In this document: piece after piece, positions 1 through 5,557 of the stretch
How positions within the stretch are numbered: the first letter of the stretch is position 1
Layout: the number at the start of each line of letters is the position of its first letter
Source: Deltaproteobacteria bacterium
GTDB taxonomy: Bacteria; Desulfobacterota; Desulfobaccia; Desulfobaccales; 0-14-0-80-60-11
DNA: 9,129 bases
Direction of reading: 5' to 3'
NCBI GenBank assembly: GCA_021817645.1
Contig: JAKAGH010000119.1
Span: 1-9,129 of the forward strand
Position numbers and translations under genes: made by a program
The notes under the pieces: generated by a model
The model's database searches: none
Seen by the model: only the letters and a program-made list of their open reading frames with translations
Told to the model about the DNA's origin: nothing

Positions 1-1
1 C

Positions 2-334
2 GCGTATCTGCCGTTGCGGGAAGGGCTGCTGGCACAAAAGGGCCTCCAGGAGGAGCGGGCCTTGTTTCTCAATTTCCGGGGGGGGCGGCTCACCAGCAGG
101 TCCGTGGCCCGGGTGGTGGGGAAATGGGCGCGATTAGCGGGCCTGTCCCAGGGCCTCACGCCCCACGGCCTGCGCCACAGCTTTGCCACCCACCTCCTGG
201 AGGGGAAGGCGGATCTGCGGGCGGTGCAGGAATTATTGGGGCACGCGTCCATTTCCAGCACCCAGAGATATTTGCACCTGAACCTGGATTACATAATGGA
301 AGAGTACGACAAGGCGCATCCCAGGAGTAAATAA
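2..334 (+). CDS. xerC: Tyrosine recombinase XerC, C-terminal part (5' end outside window)
   Basis: This is the C-terminal ~110 residues of a XerC-type site-specific tyrosine recombinase, which with XerD resolves chromosome dimers at dif. The frame is open to the left edge, so the gene is cut by the window; the TTG at 14 is internal, not a start. Visible catalytic-domain signatures are HGLRHSFATHLL (the HxxR box with the second active-site Arg), LLGHASISSTQRY (the LGH His box followed by the nucleophilic Tyr) and a typical XerC ending, EEYDKAHPRSK. An ancestral phage-type integrase is less likely because of this ending and because hslV follows, a neighbourhood known for xerC (codV) in several phyla. 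The stop is TAA at 332-334, and a heptanucleotide repeat begins on its last base. Confidence 0.9.
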   Translation, partial: AYLPLREGLLAQKGLQEERALFLNFRGGRLTSRSVARVVGKWARLAGLSQGLTPHGLRHSFATHLLEGKADLRAVQELLGHASISSTQRYLHLNLDYIMEEYDKAHPRSK

Positions 335-361
335 GCGATCAGCGGTCAGCTATCAGTAAAA
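334..361. repeat. Heptanucleotide repeat array (4 units) after xerC
   Basis: Four 7-base units run head to tail: AGCGATC, AGCGGTC, AGCTATC and the degenerate AGTAAAA. The first A is the last base of the xerC TAA stop codon. The period and AG-start match the arrays after hslU and argF. It resembles the short tandem heptanucleotide (STRR-type) repeats known from cyanobacteria; equivalence to that family is not claimed. Confidence 0.75.
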
Positions 362-423
362 AATAATTAGGTGCTGTCTGACATTGAATCGGGCGAAAAC
401 CCGGGCGCCCAGGGTATTAAAGT

Positions 424-502
424 CCCCCTTTGAAAAAGGGGGATTTAGGGGGATTTGAGGGCGCCCATAAAATCCCCCCAGCCCCCTTTTTCAAAGGGGG
501 GG
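424..502. repeat. Imperfect inverted repeat with C5/G5 blocks
   Basis: The left arm (424-456) and right arm (470-502) are imperfect reverse complements. Each arm contains its own palindrome built from a CCCCCTTT block, a short AT loop and an AAAGGGGG block. The sequence GGGCGCCC occurs at 403-410 and again in the loop at 459-466. This resembles the very common dispersed stem-loop repeats of bacterial intergenic regions. It could act as a transcription barrier, but a U-tract typical of an intrinsic terminator is absent. Confidence 0.75.
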
Positions 503-532
503 TAAGAAGTTTCCAGATGAACACTATTTATG

Positions 533-558
533 TTTGCGTCTTAGCGCCTTTGCGTGAG
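533..558 (+). repeat. 26-base direct repeat, copy 1
   Basis: This copy begins TTTGCGTCTTAGCG and ends CCTTTGCGTGAG. It matches copy 2 (685-710) at 24 of 26 positions. It is followed by T-rich DNA and no start codon, unlike copy 2. Confidence 0.75.
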
Positions 559-571
559 CTTTTCTCTTTCT

Positions 572-596
572 CGTTCCCAAGTTGTACTTGGGAACG
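572..596. repeat. Perfect 10-bp hairpin repeat
   Basis: CGTTCCCAAG (572-581) and CTTGGGAACG (587-596) are perfect reverse complements around the 5-base loop TTGTA. This looks like a dispersed palindromic repeat rather than a terminator, because no T-run follows. Confidence 0.75.
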
Positions 597-606
597 CAGG
601 TAGGGC

Positions 607-653
607 CGAAGCTCAGCTTCGCTTTGAGCCTCTCCCCCGGCACAGTTGGGGGA
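607..653. repeat. Two adjacent small palindromes
   Basis: CGAAGCT (607-613) pairs perfectly with AGCTTCG (615-621). Immediately after, a C5 block (634-638) pairs with a G5 block (648-652) around a 9-base loop. Both are probably part of the same dispersed repeat complex as the hairpin at 572-596. Confidence 0.55.
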
Positions 654-684
654 CAAGAAGAAAAATGAAACCAATTTTTTTATC

Positions 685-710
685 TTTGCGCCTTAGCACC
701 TTTGCGTGAG
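685..710 (+). repeat. 26-base direct repeat, copy 2, abutting hslV start
   Basis: This is the second copy of the 26-base unit at 533-558 (24/26 identity). Its last bases, GTGAG, with the next G, form the purine-rich GTGAGG that serves as the likely Shine-Dalgarno of hslV. Confidence 0.75.
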
Positions 711-711
711 G
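706..711 (+). promoter_or_regulatory. Ribosome binding site of hslV, provided by a repeat
   Basis: GTGAGG lies 7 bases before the ATG at 719. It is the only good purine-rich site near the start and supports that ATG. Five of its six bases belong to the 26-base repeat ending at 710. Confidence 0.6.
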
Positions 712-718
712 TTTCTTA

Positions 719-1258
719 ATGGATAAAGAAAAATTCCGGGGCACCACCATTCTGATGGTGCGCCGGGGCGGGAAAGTGGCGGTGGCCGGGGACGGCCAGG
801 TGACTATGGGCGACATGGTGATGAAGCACCATGCCAAAAAAGTGCGCCGCATTTACCACGGCAAGATCGTCGTCGGCTTCGCCGGGGCCTCCGCTGACGC
901 CCTGCACCTCTTCGACCGTCTGGAGACCAAGCTGGAGGCCCACCAGGGCAACCTCACCCGGGCGGTGGTGGAGCTGGCCAAGGATTGGCGCACGGATAAG
1001 ATTCTCCGGCGCCTAGAGGCCCTGCTCCTGGCGGTAGACGGGCAGAACTCCTTTCTCATCTCCGGCACCGGAGACGTCATCGAGCCGGACGAAGGGGTGA
1101 TGGCCATCGGCTCCGGCGGCCCCTACGCCCTGGCCGCGGCCCGGGCCCTGATGGCCCACACGGACATGAGCCCCAACGATATCTGCCGGGAAGCCATGAA
1201 TATCGCCGGGTCGCTGTGTGTGTATACTAATAGTGAAATTGTTATTGAAGAATTGTAG
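719..1258 (+). CDS. hslV: ATP-dependent protease subunit HslV (ClpQ)
   Basis: HslV is the N-terminal-threonine peptidase of the cytoplasmic HslVU (ClpQY) protease; its double hexamer degrades proteins unfolded by HslU. The 179-residue product has the usual length. The GTTILMVRR segment places the catalytic threonine at residue 9, so MDKEKFRG would be an 8-residue propeptide removed between Gly8 and Thr9, as in HslV proteins with short leaders. Other family signatures are AGDGQVTMG, KKVRRIY (containing the active-site Lys), GFAGASADA, ELAKDWRTDK, AIGSGGPYALAAARAL and the C-terminal IYTN-like VYTNSEIVIEEL. The ATG at 719 is supported by GTGAGG at 706-711. The partner hslU is not adjacent: it starts about 2.8 kb downstream, although the two are normally neighbours. 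Confidence 0.97.
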   Translation: MDKEKFRGTTILMVRRGGKVAVAGDGQVTMGDMVMKHHAKKVRRIYHGKIVVGFAGASADALHLFDRLETKLEAHQGNLTRAVVELAKDWRTDKILRRLEALLLAVDGQNSFLISGTGDVIEPDEGVMAIGSGGPYALAAARALMAHTDMSPNDICREAMNIAGSLCVYTNSEIVIEEL

Positions 1259-1269
1259 CGGGGGAATTA

Positions 1270-1542
1270 TTGAAAGCAGTTAGTTGGTCGCTCCATGCCT
1301 TGGAAAACTTGTCTGACCGCGAGATCGAATGGGAAATAGCGGAGAAGACGCTGGACGATCCCGAATTTGTAGTACCTGGGCAGACGCTCAGGTTGGTGCT
1401 CATGCGGCGTTAATTCGATCAGTTAATACAACAGGAAATGTTGCTCCGAGTGATAGTGGAGGATACCGCCACCGAGCGGGTTGTTATCACTGTTTATAAA
1501 ACCTCACAAATTAGCAAATATTTAAAAGGGTTGGAGCCATGA
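1270..1542 (+). pseudogene. DUF4258-like (toxin-type) gene broken by an in-frame TAA
   Basis: Reading from TTG at 1270 gives KAVSWSLHALENLSDREIEW..., then DDPEFVVPG, then a TAA stop at 1411-1413 (codon 48). The same frame continues without a shift through FDQLIQQEMLLRVIVEDT and VVITVYKTSQISKYL to a TGA at 1540-1542. Together the halves match the layout I know for DUF4258 proteins: an N-terminal SxHALER-like motif, a PE(F/Y)VVPG turn, then a strand ending in VTVYKTS. The TAA sits where an aromatic residue is expected after RR, so one TAT/TAC-to-TAA change would explain it. The full frame would be about 90 residues. It lies 11 bases after hslV and overlaps the next gene by ATGA, so it was probably the first gene of a coupled pair. 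Readthrough or a sequencing error cannot be excluded. Confidence 0.75.
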
Positions 1543-1736
1543 AAATTATCTACGACCCAGAGACCGACTCCCTGACCATCACCCTGCGGCCGGAGCGCAT
1601 CAAGGAAAGCGACGAGGTGCGGCCGGGAGTCATTGCCGACTTCGGCTACGATGGCGGGTTGGTTAGATTGGAAATTTTGCAGGCATCTAAAGTGGTGCAG
1701 AATGCGCGAGAGATTCAGTTTGCCATAAATACTTGA
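1539..1736 (+). CDS. DUF2283 family small protein
   Basis: The 65-residue product starts MKIIYDPETDSLTITL, continues with EVRPGVIADFGYDGGLVRLEIL and ends with ASKVV plus a short tail. This is the complete, compact layout of DUF2283 proteins: a first beta strand with YDPExD, a central PGVI-D-D.G.LVGIEIL block and a final ASK. The ATG overlaps the TGA of the upstream broken DUF4258 frame (ATGA), and GGG at 1528-1530 could be its ribosome binding site. DUF4258 and DUF2283 genes often sit side by side and are suspected to form a toxin-antitoxin type pair, with DUF2283 as the partner; that role is not proven. No DNA-binding motif or membrane segment is visible. A MITE-like element starts about 30 bases after its stop. 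Confidence 0.85.
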   Translation: MKIIYDPETDSLTITLRPERIKESDEVRPGVIADFGYDGGLVRLEILQASKVVQNAREIQFAINT

Positions 1737-1768
1737 TAGCTCGTTGAAAACGCAATAAGAATGGTGGG

Positions 1769-1990
1769 CTGGTGCCGTGTCCCAGGAATGCCTTACATAA
1801 CTTGAGTTGTCTTTCCCCCTCCCCCTTCGAGGGGGGAGGGTCGGGGTGGGGGTGGCGTCTTTTGACTGATTACAGCCACTTAGCCAAAGTCGCCCCCTCA
1901 CCCTTACCCTCTCCCCCGAGGGGAGAGGGAATAATATTGGGCATAATCCTAGTTGATATTTTGTGCCTTATTTCTGGGACGTCACACTAG
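1769..1990 (+). mobile_element. MITE-like palindromic element, copy A
   Basis: This ~222-bp non-coding element has imperfect terminal inverted repeats: 1769-1789 against the complement of 1970-1990 matches at 15 of 21 positions, sharing a GTCCCAG core. The interior holds a C/G hairpin (about 1816-1839), a long inverted pair (1837-1860 with 1888-1910) and a perfect 10-bp hairpin (1907-1916 with 1920-1929, loop CGA). Bases 1816-1990 recur in reverse orientation at 8955-9129 with four substitutions and two single-base indels; identity breaks down just past 1990, which fits a true element end. The inverted match may extend a few bases outward on each side. No transposase and no clear target-site duplication are seen, so it would be non-autonomous. 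A REP/ERIC-like element is the alternative. Confidence 0.7.
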
Positions 1991-2006
1991 GCCCATCCTG
2001 CATCTC

Positions 2007-2603
2007 ATGGATGAAATAATAATGACGCCGCCGACCGCAGAATCAGATAAGCTGGATTTTCCCACCCTGCTGCTGCATGCGGGGATCACGATCTTTGGGC
2101 TGACCGCCTGGTTGAGCGGGGATTGGGCCGGAGATTATAAAAGACTGAGCCACCCCGGGTTTTCCCTGCACCGGGGGCTGGGGATTTGCCTGGCCCTGTT
2201 CATCCTGGCCCGGCTCCTTTACGGGGTCCTGGGGCCGGAGAAGTGCCGCTGGGGCAAGCTGATTCCCCTGAACCTTAAGGCCTGGCTCGGCTCCGTGGTC
2301 GAAGACCTGCAGTCGCTCCTGAAACTGGAGTTGCCGGACCGCCCCCGCTTTTGGGGCTTGAAAGGCGCGGTGCAAGTCTTCGGTCTCCTGGTTTTCTCCT
2401 GGATGGCCTTATCAGGAGGTCTGCTCTTCGCTTACCTGGAGCCGGGCCGCAAGGCCCACGGCCTCCTGCATGTGATCAAGGAGATGCACGAAGTCGGCGA
2501 GATTCTGATCCCTATTTTTTTGGGCCTGCACCTGACGGGCGTGCTTCTGGACGCAATCTGGGGCCGGAAAAAATGGCGACGCGTGATTTTTTGGGAAAAG
2601 TAA
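2007..2603 (+). CDS. Cytochrome b561-type membrane protein
   Basis: The 198-residue product looks like a di-haem b-type cytochrome of the bacterial b561/hydrogenase-cytochrome-b superfamily, which passes electrons across or into the inner membrane. Four hydrophobic helices are visible, at about residues 20-38, 55-76, 120-142 and 160-185. Candidate haem-ligand histidines are H24 in LLLHAGIT, H55 in LHRGLG, and H161 and H175 in the last helix (MHEVGEI...GLHLTG). The C-terminus is basic (WGRKKWRR). The start is uncertain: ATG at 2007 has no clear ribosome site, while ATG at 2022 has a weak GGATGA before it; the frame also stays open upstream into the MITE-like element. No partner dehydrogenase or periplasmic cytochrome is nearby, so its redox partner is unknown. 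Confidence 0.8.
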   Translation: MDEIIMTPPTAESDKLDFPTLLLHAGITIFGLTAWLSGDWAGDYKRLSHPGFSLHRGLGICLALFILARLLYGVLGPEKCRWGKLIPLNLKAWLGSVVEDLQSLLKLELPDRPRFWGLKGAVQVFGLLVFSWMALSGGLLFAYLEPGRKAHGLLHVIKEMHEVGEILIPIFLGLHLTGVLLDAIWGRKKWRRVIFWEK

Positions 2604-2698
2604 CCGGAATTGGGGGAGACCGCGAACCCAGGGCACTTCCATGAAAGCGCTCATTACCGCCTCATCGATGCTCTCCCCGGTTCGGACATCGGACGATC

Positions 2699-3955
2699 AT
2701 GGCTCCAATGAAAAAGAAGGCCTGGCAAAATCTGCTGCTGCTGTTTTTTGCCTGTTCTCTTACTTATCTGTTCCTGGAGGCGGGCTACCGGTTCTATCTC
2801 TACCACCGCTTTTCTCAAGGGGGTTACAGCGTCCTGTATGTGTCCCGTCCCAATTATATCTTTGATGAGCAAAGCGGTTACCGCCACCGTCCTAACCTGG
2901 ATTTATTGATCCAACATTACGGGCGCAACAATGAATATTTGTTGACCATCAGGCAAAAGACCAACAACCACGGGCATGTCTCCCGGCGTGACGACGTGGT
3001 GGCCCGGGTACCGGGGGAATTCCGGATTGCGGTTATCGGCGATTCTTTCACCGATTGCGCCAACGTGAATTGGCCGGACGCTCTGGAAGAGGTTTTGAAT
3101 CAGGATGGGGCCCTGAAATCACGGTTGCATGCCGCCACCATTAAAGTTATCAACTTCGGGAGAAGCGGCATCGGTGTCGAACAATTTGCCGCCATCAATG
3201 ACCATGAGATAATTGCTTATCAGCCGGATCTGGTCATCGTGAGTCTAATAGCCGATGATATTTACCGGAAATTTATCTGGCTAGCCGATGTGAACGCGGG
3301 GGAGTTCGGCGCCACTCTGATTGCCGGGTCCTTGCCGGCCCGTCCGGAAAATGTTGATGCCGCTTTCTCCCGGGTGGTCATCGTTGATCCTGCAGGCAGC
3401 GACAATCCGGAGAAAAGAGAGGAACTGCGGGGGCAGCTTTCCCGGAAAATCATTCAGAGGCTCCGATGGTTTTCTCCATATCCGGAGGTCCTGGCCAAAA
3501 TAGTACAAAGGATGGAGTGGTATTCTCCGCAGGCCGTGGCTAAATTCCTGGGCAGCCATGTGGGACTCAAACCCAGATTAGACATCACCCAAGGCTCCCC
3601 CAGGTATGACAACCCCGAGGCTGCGATCACCGCGGGGGCCCAGGCCCTGCAAAGGATTGCCGGAAAATCGAAAAATATATTAATCTTGCTTAATCCTTCT
3701 CCCCCCGATATTTATCGGGAGCTTCTGGAGCAAAAGGTGCCGGATGACATTTTGCGCCTGGAAAAAAGGATAGCCCCTTTGAGTATTGTCAATATGGGCC
3801 CCTACATGGGAAACCGCCCCGACCGGCAGGAGATCGATAAATGGTATATTTACGATTCGCATTTCAATGATTATGGGGCCAGGGTCTACGCCCAGGCCAT
3901 CCACAAGTACCTGGGCAAATACTGGAGCGGGAGGCCGGCGCCCCAAATTCATTGA
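2699..3955 (+). CDS. Membrane-anchored SGNH/GDSL-hydrolase-like protein
   Basis: The 418-residue product has a positively charged start (MAPMKKK) and one hydrophobic segment (about residues 11-28), which suggests an inner-membrane anchor with the rest periplasmic. Block I of SGNH hydrolases is visible as VIGDSFTD (residues 112-119, nucleophile Ser116). VINFGRSGIG (150-159) fits the glycine of block II, and YDSHFNDYG (385-393) fits the C-terminal Asp/His box, with D386 and H388. The block III position reads SLIADDI (182-188), where GxND with an Asn is usual, so the oxyanion Asn may be missing. Members of this superfamily often esterify or de-esterify polysaccharides, but no MBOAT or glycosyltransferase gene is next to it, so substrate and activity are unknown. 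Its codons look more A/T-rich than those of hslU or arg genes. M4 at 2708 is an alternative start. Confidence 0.7.
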   Translation: MAPMKKKAWQNLLLLFFACSLTYLFLEAGYRFYLYHRFSQGGYSVLYVSRPNYIFDEQSGYRHRPNLDLLIQHYGRNNEYLLTIRQKTNNHGHVSRRDDVVARVPGEFRIAVIGDSFTDCANVNWPDALEEVLNQDGALKSRLHAATIKVINFGRSGIGVEQFAAINDHEIIAYQPDLVIVSLIADDIYRKFIWLADVNAGEFGATLIAGSLPARPENVDAAFSRVVIVDPAGSDNPEKREELRGQLSRKIIQRLRWFSPYPEVLAKIVQRMEWYSPQAVAKFLGSHVGLKPRLDITQGSPRYDNPEAAITAGAQALQRIAGKSKNILILLNPSPPDIYRELLEQKVPDDILRLEKRIAPLSIVNMGPYMGNRPDRQEIDKWYIYDSHFNDYGARVYAQAIHKYLGKYWSGRPAPQIH

Positions 3956-4021
3956 GAGGCTTAAAACAAACTTGAACTTTTCAAAGCAGCCTTTATTTTT
4001 GCGGCACACAAACAAGTATTC

Positions 4022-4026
4022 AAGGA
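4022..4026 (+). promoter_or_regulatory. Ribosome binding site of hslU
   Basis: AAGGA lies 9 bases before the ATG at 4036 and supports the longer HslU start. There is no in-frame ATG nearer to the usual family start, only a TTG at 4081. Confidence 0.6.
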
Positions 4027-4035
4027 CAAATAACT

Positions 4036-5463
4036 ATGGAATGGATCATCAAACCCCACCTCGATGCCAATGGGGGCCAGTTGACGCCCCGGGAGATCGT
4101 GGCGGAGCTGGATAAATATATCGTCGGCCAGGAGGAGGCCAAGCGCTCCGTGGCCGTGGCCCTGCGCAACCGCTGGCGGCGGCAGCAGATCCCCGAAGAG
4201 CTGCGGGATGAAATCGCGCCCAAAAATATCATCATGATCGGCCCCACCGGCGTGGGCAAGACCGAGATCGCCCGGCGGCTGGCCAAGCTGGCCCAATCGC
4301 CTTTCTTGAAAATCGAGGCCACCAAGTTCACGGAAGTGGGCTACGTGGGCCGGGACGTGGAGTCCATGGTCCGGGACCTGATGGAACTGGCAGTCAGCAT
4401 GGTGAAGGCCGAGGAGCGGGACAAGGTGAAGGCCAAGGCCCAGGACGCGGTGGAAGAGCGTCTGCTGGATCTGCTGCTCCCGGGCTCCGGCCTGGAACCG
4501 GCCAGCAGGCCGGAAGGCTTGATGGAGATGTTGGAGGACCGGACCCCCGAAATGGAAAAGCCCGCGGACATCAAGCCCGAAAGGGATGCCACCCGGGAGA
4601 AGTTGCGCCAGATGCTGCGGGCCGGCCGCCTGGAAGAGCGCACCGTGGACCTGGAGGTCAGCCAGCGGAACATGCCGGTGGTGGAGATTTTTTCCAACGC
4701 CGGGCTGGAGGAGCTGGACTTCAACTTCAAGGAGATGCTGGGCAACCTGCTGCCTTCCCGCACCAAGCAGCGCAAGGTCAAGGTGGCGGAGGCCCGGGAA
4801 ATCCTCTACCAGGAGGAATCCCAGCGTCTCATCGACATGGACCGGGTGTTGGAGGAGGCCCGGCGCAAGGTGGAGCAAAACGGCATCATCTTCCTGGATG
4901 AAATCGACAAGATCGCGGGCCGGGACCATGGCCGGGGCCCGGATGTCTCCCGGGAGGGAGTGCAGCGGGACCTGCTGCCGATTGTGGAAGGCACCACCGT
5001 GACCACCAAGTACGGCATGGTGCGCACCGACCACGTGCTCTTCATCGCCTCCGGGGCCTTCCATATGTCCAAGCCCTCGGATCTGATCCCGGAGATGCAG
5101 GGCCGGTTCCCCATCCGGGTGGAACTCCAATCCCTGGGCGCAGAGGAGTTCGAACGCATCCTCCAGGAGCCGGAGAACGCCTTGATCAAGCAGTACCGGG
5201 CCTTGATGGCCACGGAAGGGATCACCCTTAATTTTACCCCGGACGCGGTCAAAGAAATTGCGTCCCTGGCCACCCGGGTGAACGAGCGCACGGAAAACAT
5301 CGGCGCGAGGCGGCTCCATACCATTATGGAAAAACTGCTGGAGGATATTTCTTTCACCGCCCCGGACCTGCAGGAGCAGGAAATCACCATCAACTCGGAA
5401 TACGTCCGGGAACGCCTGGCGAATCTGATCGAAGACGAGGATTTGAGCCGGTATATTCTATAG
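4036..5463 (+). CDS. hslU: HslU (ClpY) ATPase subunit of HslVU protease
   Basis: HslU is the hexameric AAA+ unfoldase that feeds substrates to HslV in the cytoplasm. The 475-residue product has TPREIVAELDKYIVGQ at 17-32, Walker A GPTGVGKT at 69-76, the pore loop GYVGRD at 102-107, a charged intermediate (I) domain at about 112-240, Walker B IIFLDEID at 284-291, GRFPIR with a candidate arginine finger at 356-361, sensor II GARR at 423-426, and the C-terminal LSRYIL tail that docks between HslV subunits. It is longer than E. coli HslU (443 residues), through about 14 extra N-terminal residues and a somewhat larger I domain. The stop is TAG at 5461-5463. A large reverse-strand open frame across this gene is a GC-rich shadow. 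Confidence 0.97.
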   Translation: MEWIIKPHLDANGGQLTPREIVAELDKYIVGQEEAKRSVAVALRNRWRRQQIPEELRDEIAPKNIIMIGPTGVGKTEIARRLAKLAQSPFLKIEATKFTEVGYVGRDVESMVRDLMELAVSMVKAEERDKVKAKAQDAVEERLLDLLLPGSGLEPASRPEGLMEMLEDRTPEMEKPADIKPERDATREKLRQMLRAGRLEERTVDLEVSQRNMPVVEIFSNAGLEELDFNFKEMLGNLLPSRTKQRKVKVAEAREILYQEESQRLIDMDRVLEEARRKVEQNGIIFLDEIDKIAGRDHGRGPDVSREGVQRDLLPIVEGTTVTTKYGMVRTDHVLFIASGAFHMSKPSDLIPEMQGRFPIRVELQSLGAEEFERILQEPENALIKQYRALMATEGITLNFTPDAVKEIASLATRVNERTENIGARRLHTIMEKLLEDISFTAPDLQEQEITINSEYVRERLANLIEDEDLSRYIL

Positions 5464-5552
5464 CTTTCAGCTGTTAGCTGTTAGCTTTCAATAATCAGCT
5501 TTTAAAAGCTAAAAGCTAAACGCTGACCGCTGAAAGCGAAAAGCGAAAAGCG
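5462..5552. repeat. Heptanucleotide repeat array (13 units) between hslU and argB
   Basis: Thirteen consecutive 7-base units fill nearly the whole intergenic gap. The left half reads AGCTTTC, AGCTGTT, AGCTGTT, AGCTTTC, AATAATC, AGCTTTT; the right half reads AAAAGCT, AAAAGCT, AAACGCT, GACCGCT, GAAAGCG, AAAAGCG, AAAAGCG. The two halves are roughly complementary and meet at a perfect 14-bp palindrome (5497-5510). The first unit begins on the A of the hslU TAG stop, and the array ends 5 bases before the argB ATG. Confidence 0.85.
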
Positions 5553-5557
5553 AAAAA

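Larger units (their letters stand above)
335..718. other. Gene-free repeat-rich spacer between xerC and hslV
   Basis: No credible gene is seen on either strand in these 384 bases. The stretch holds, in order, a heptanucleotide array, a long C/G-rich inverted repeat (424-502), two copies of a 26-base direct repeat (533-558 and 685-710), a perfect 10-bp hairpin (572-596) and a further pair of small palindromes (607-653). In many relatives xerC and hslV are close together, so this looks like an accumulation site for short interspersed repeats. The hslV promoter should lie here unless hslV is read through from xerC, but no clear -35/-10 pair is recognisable. Confidence 0.7.

Noticed and set aside
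424..502. Possible intrinsic terminator after xerC
   Set aside because: The stem is strong, but no T-run follows and the structure matches a dispersed repeat; termination cannot be supported.
334..558. Possible CRISPR array from repeated short units
   Set aside because: Units are 7 bases without spacers, or only two copies of a 26-base unit; there are no evenly spaced repeats and no cas genes.
1772..1990. A small forward frame covering the MITE-like element
   Set aside because: Its translation consists of Pro/Ser/Gly strings from the C/G hairpins, and the copy at 8955-9129 carries indels that break the frame.
2641..2865. A forward 74-residue frame between b561 and the SGNH gene
   Set aside because: It overlaps the first 160 bases of the SGNH gene in another frame, has no ribosome site, and has no recognisable domain.
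3972..4000. Possible hslU promoter (TTGAAC with a T/A-rich -10)
   Set aside because: The -35-like hexamer is followed at 17 bases only by ATTTTT, which is too weak to call without transcript data.
3961..5319. A 452-residue open frame on the reverse strand
   Set aside because: It lies antisense to hslU, is rich in His, Gly, Leu and Pro as expected from a GC-rich complement, and shows no protein family character. hslU itself is unmistakable.
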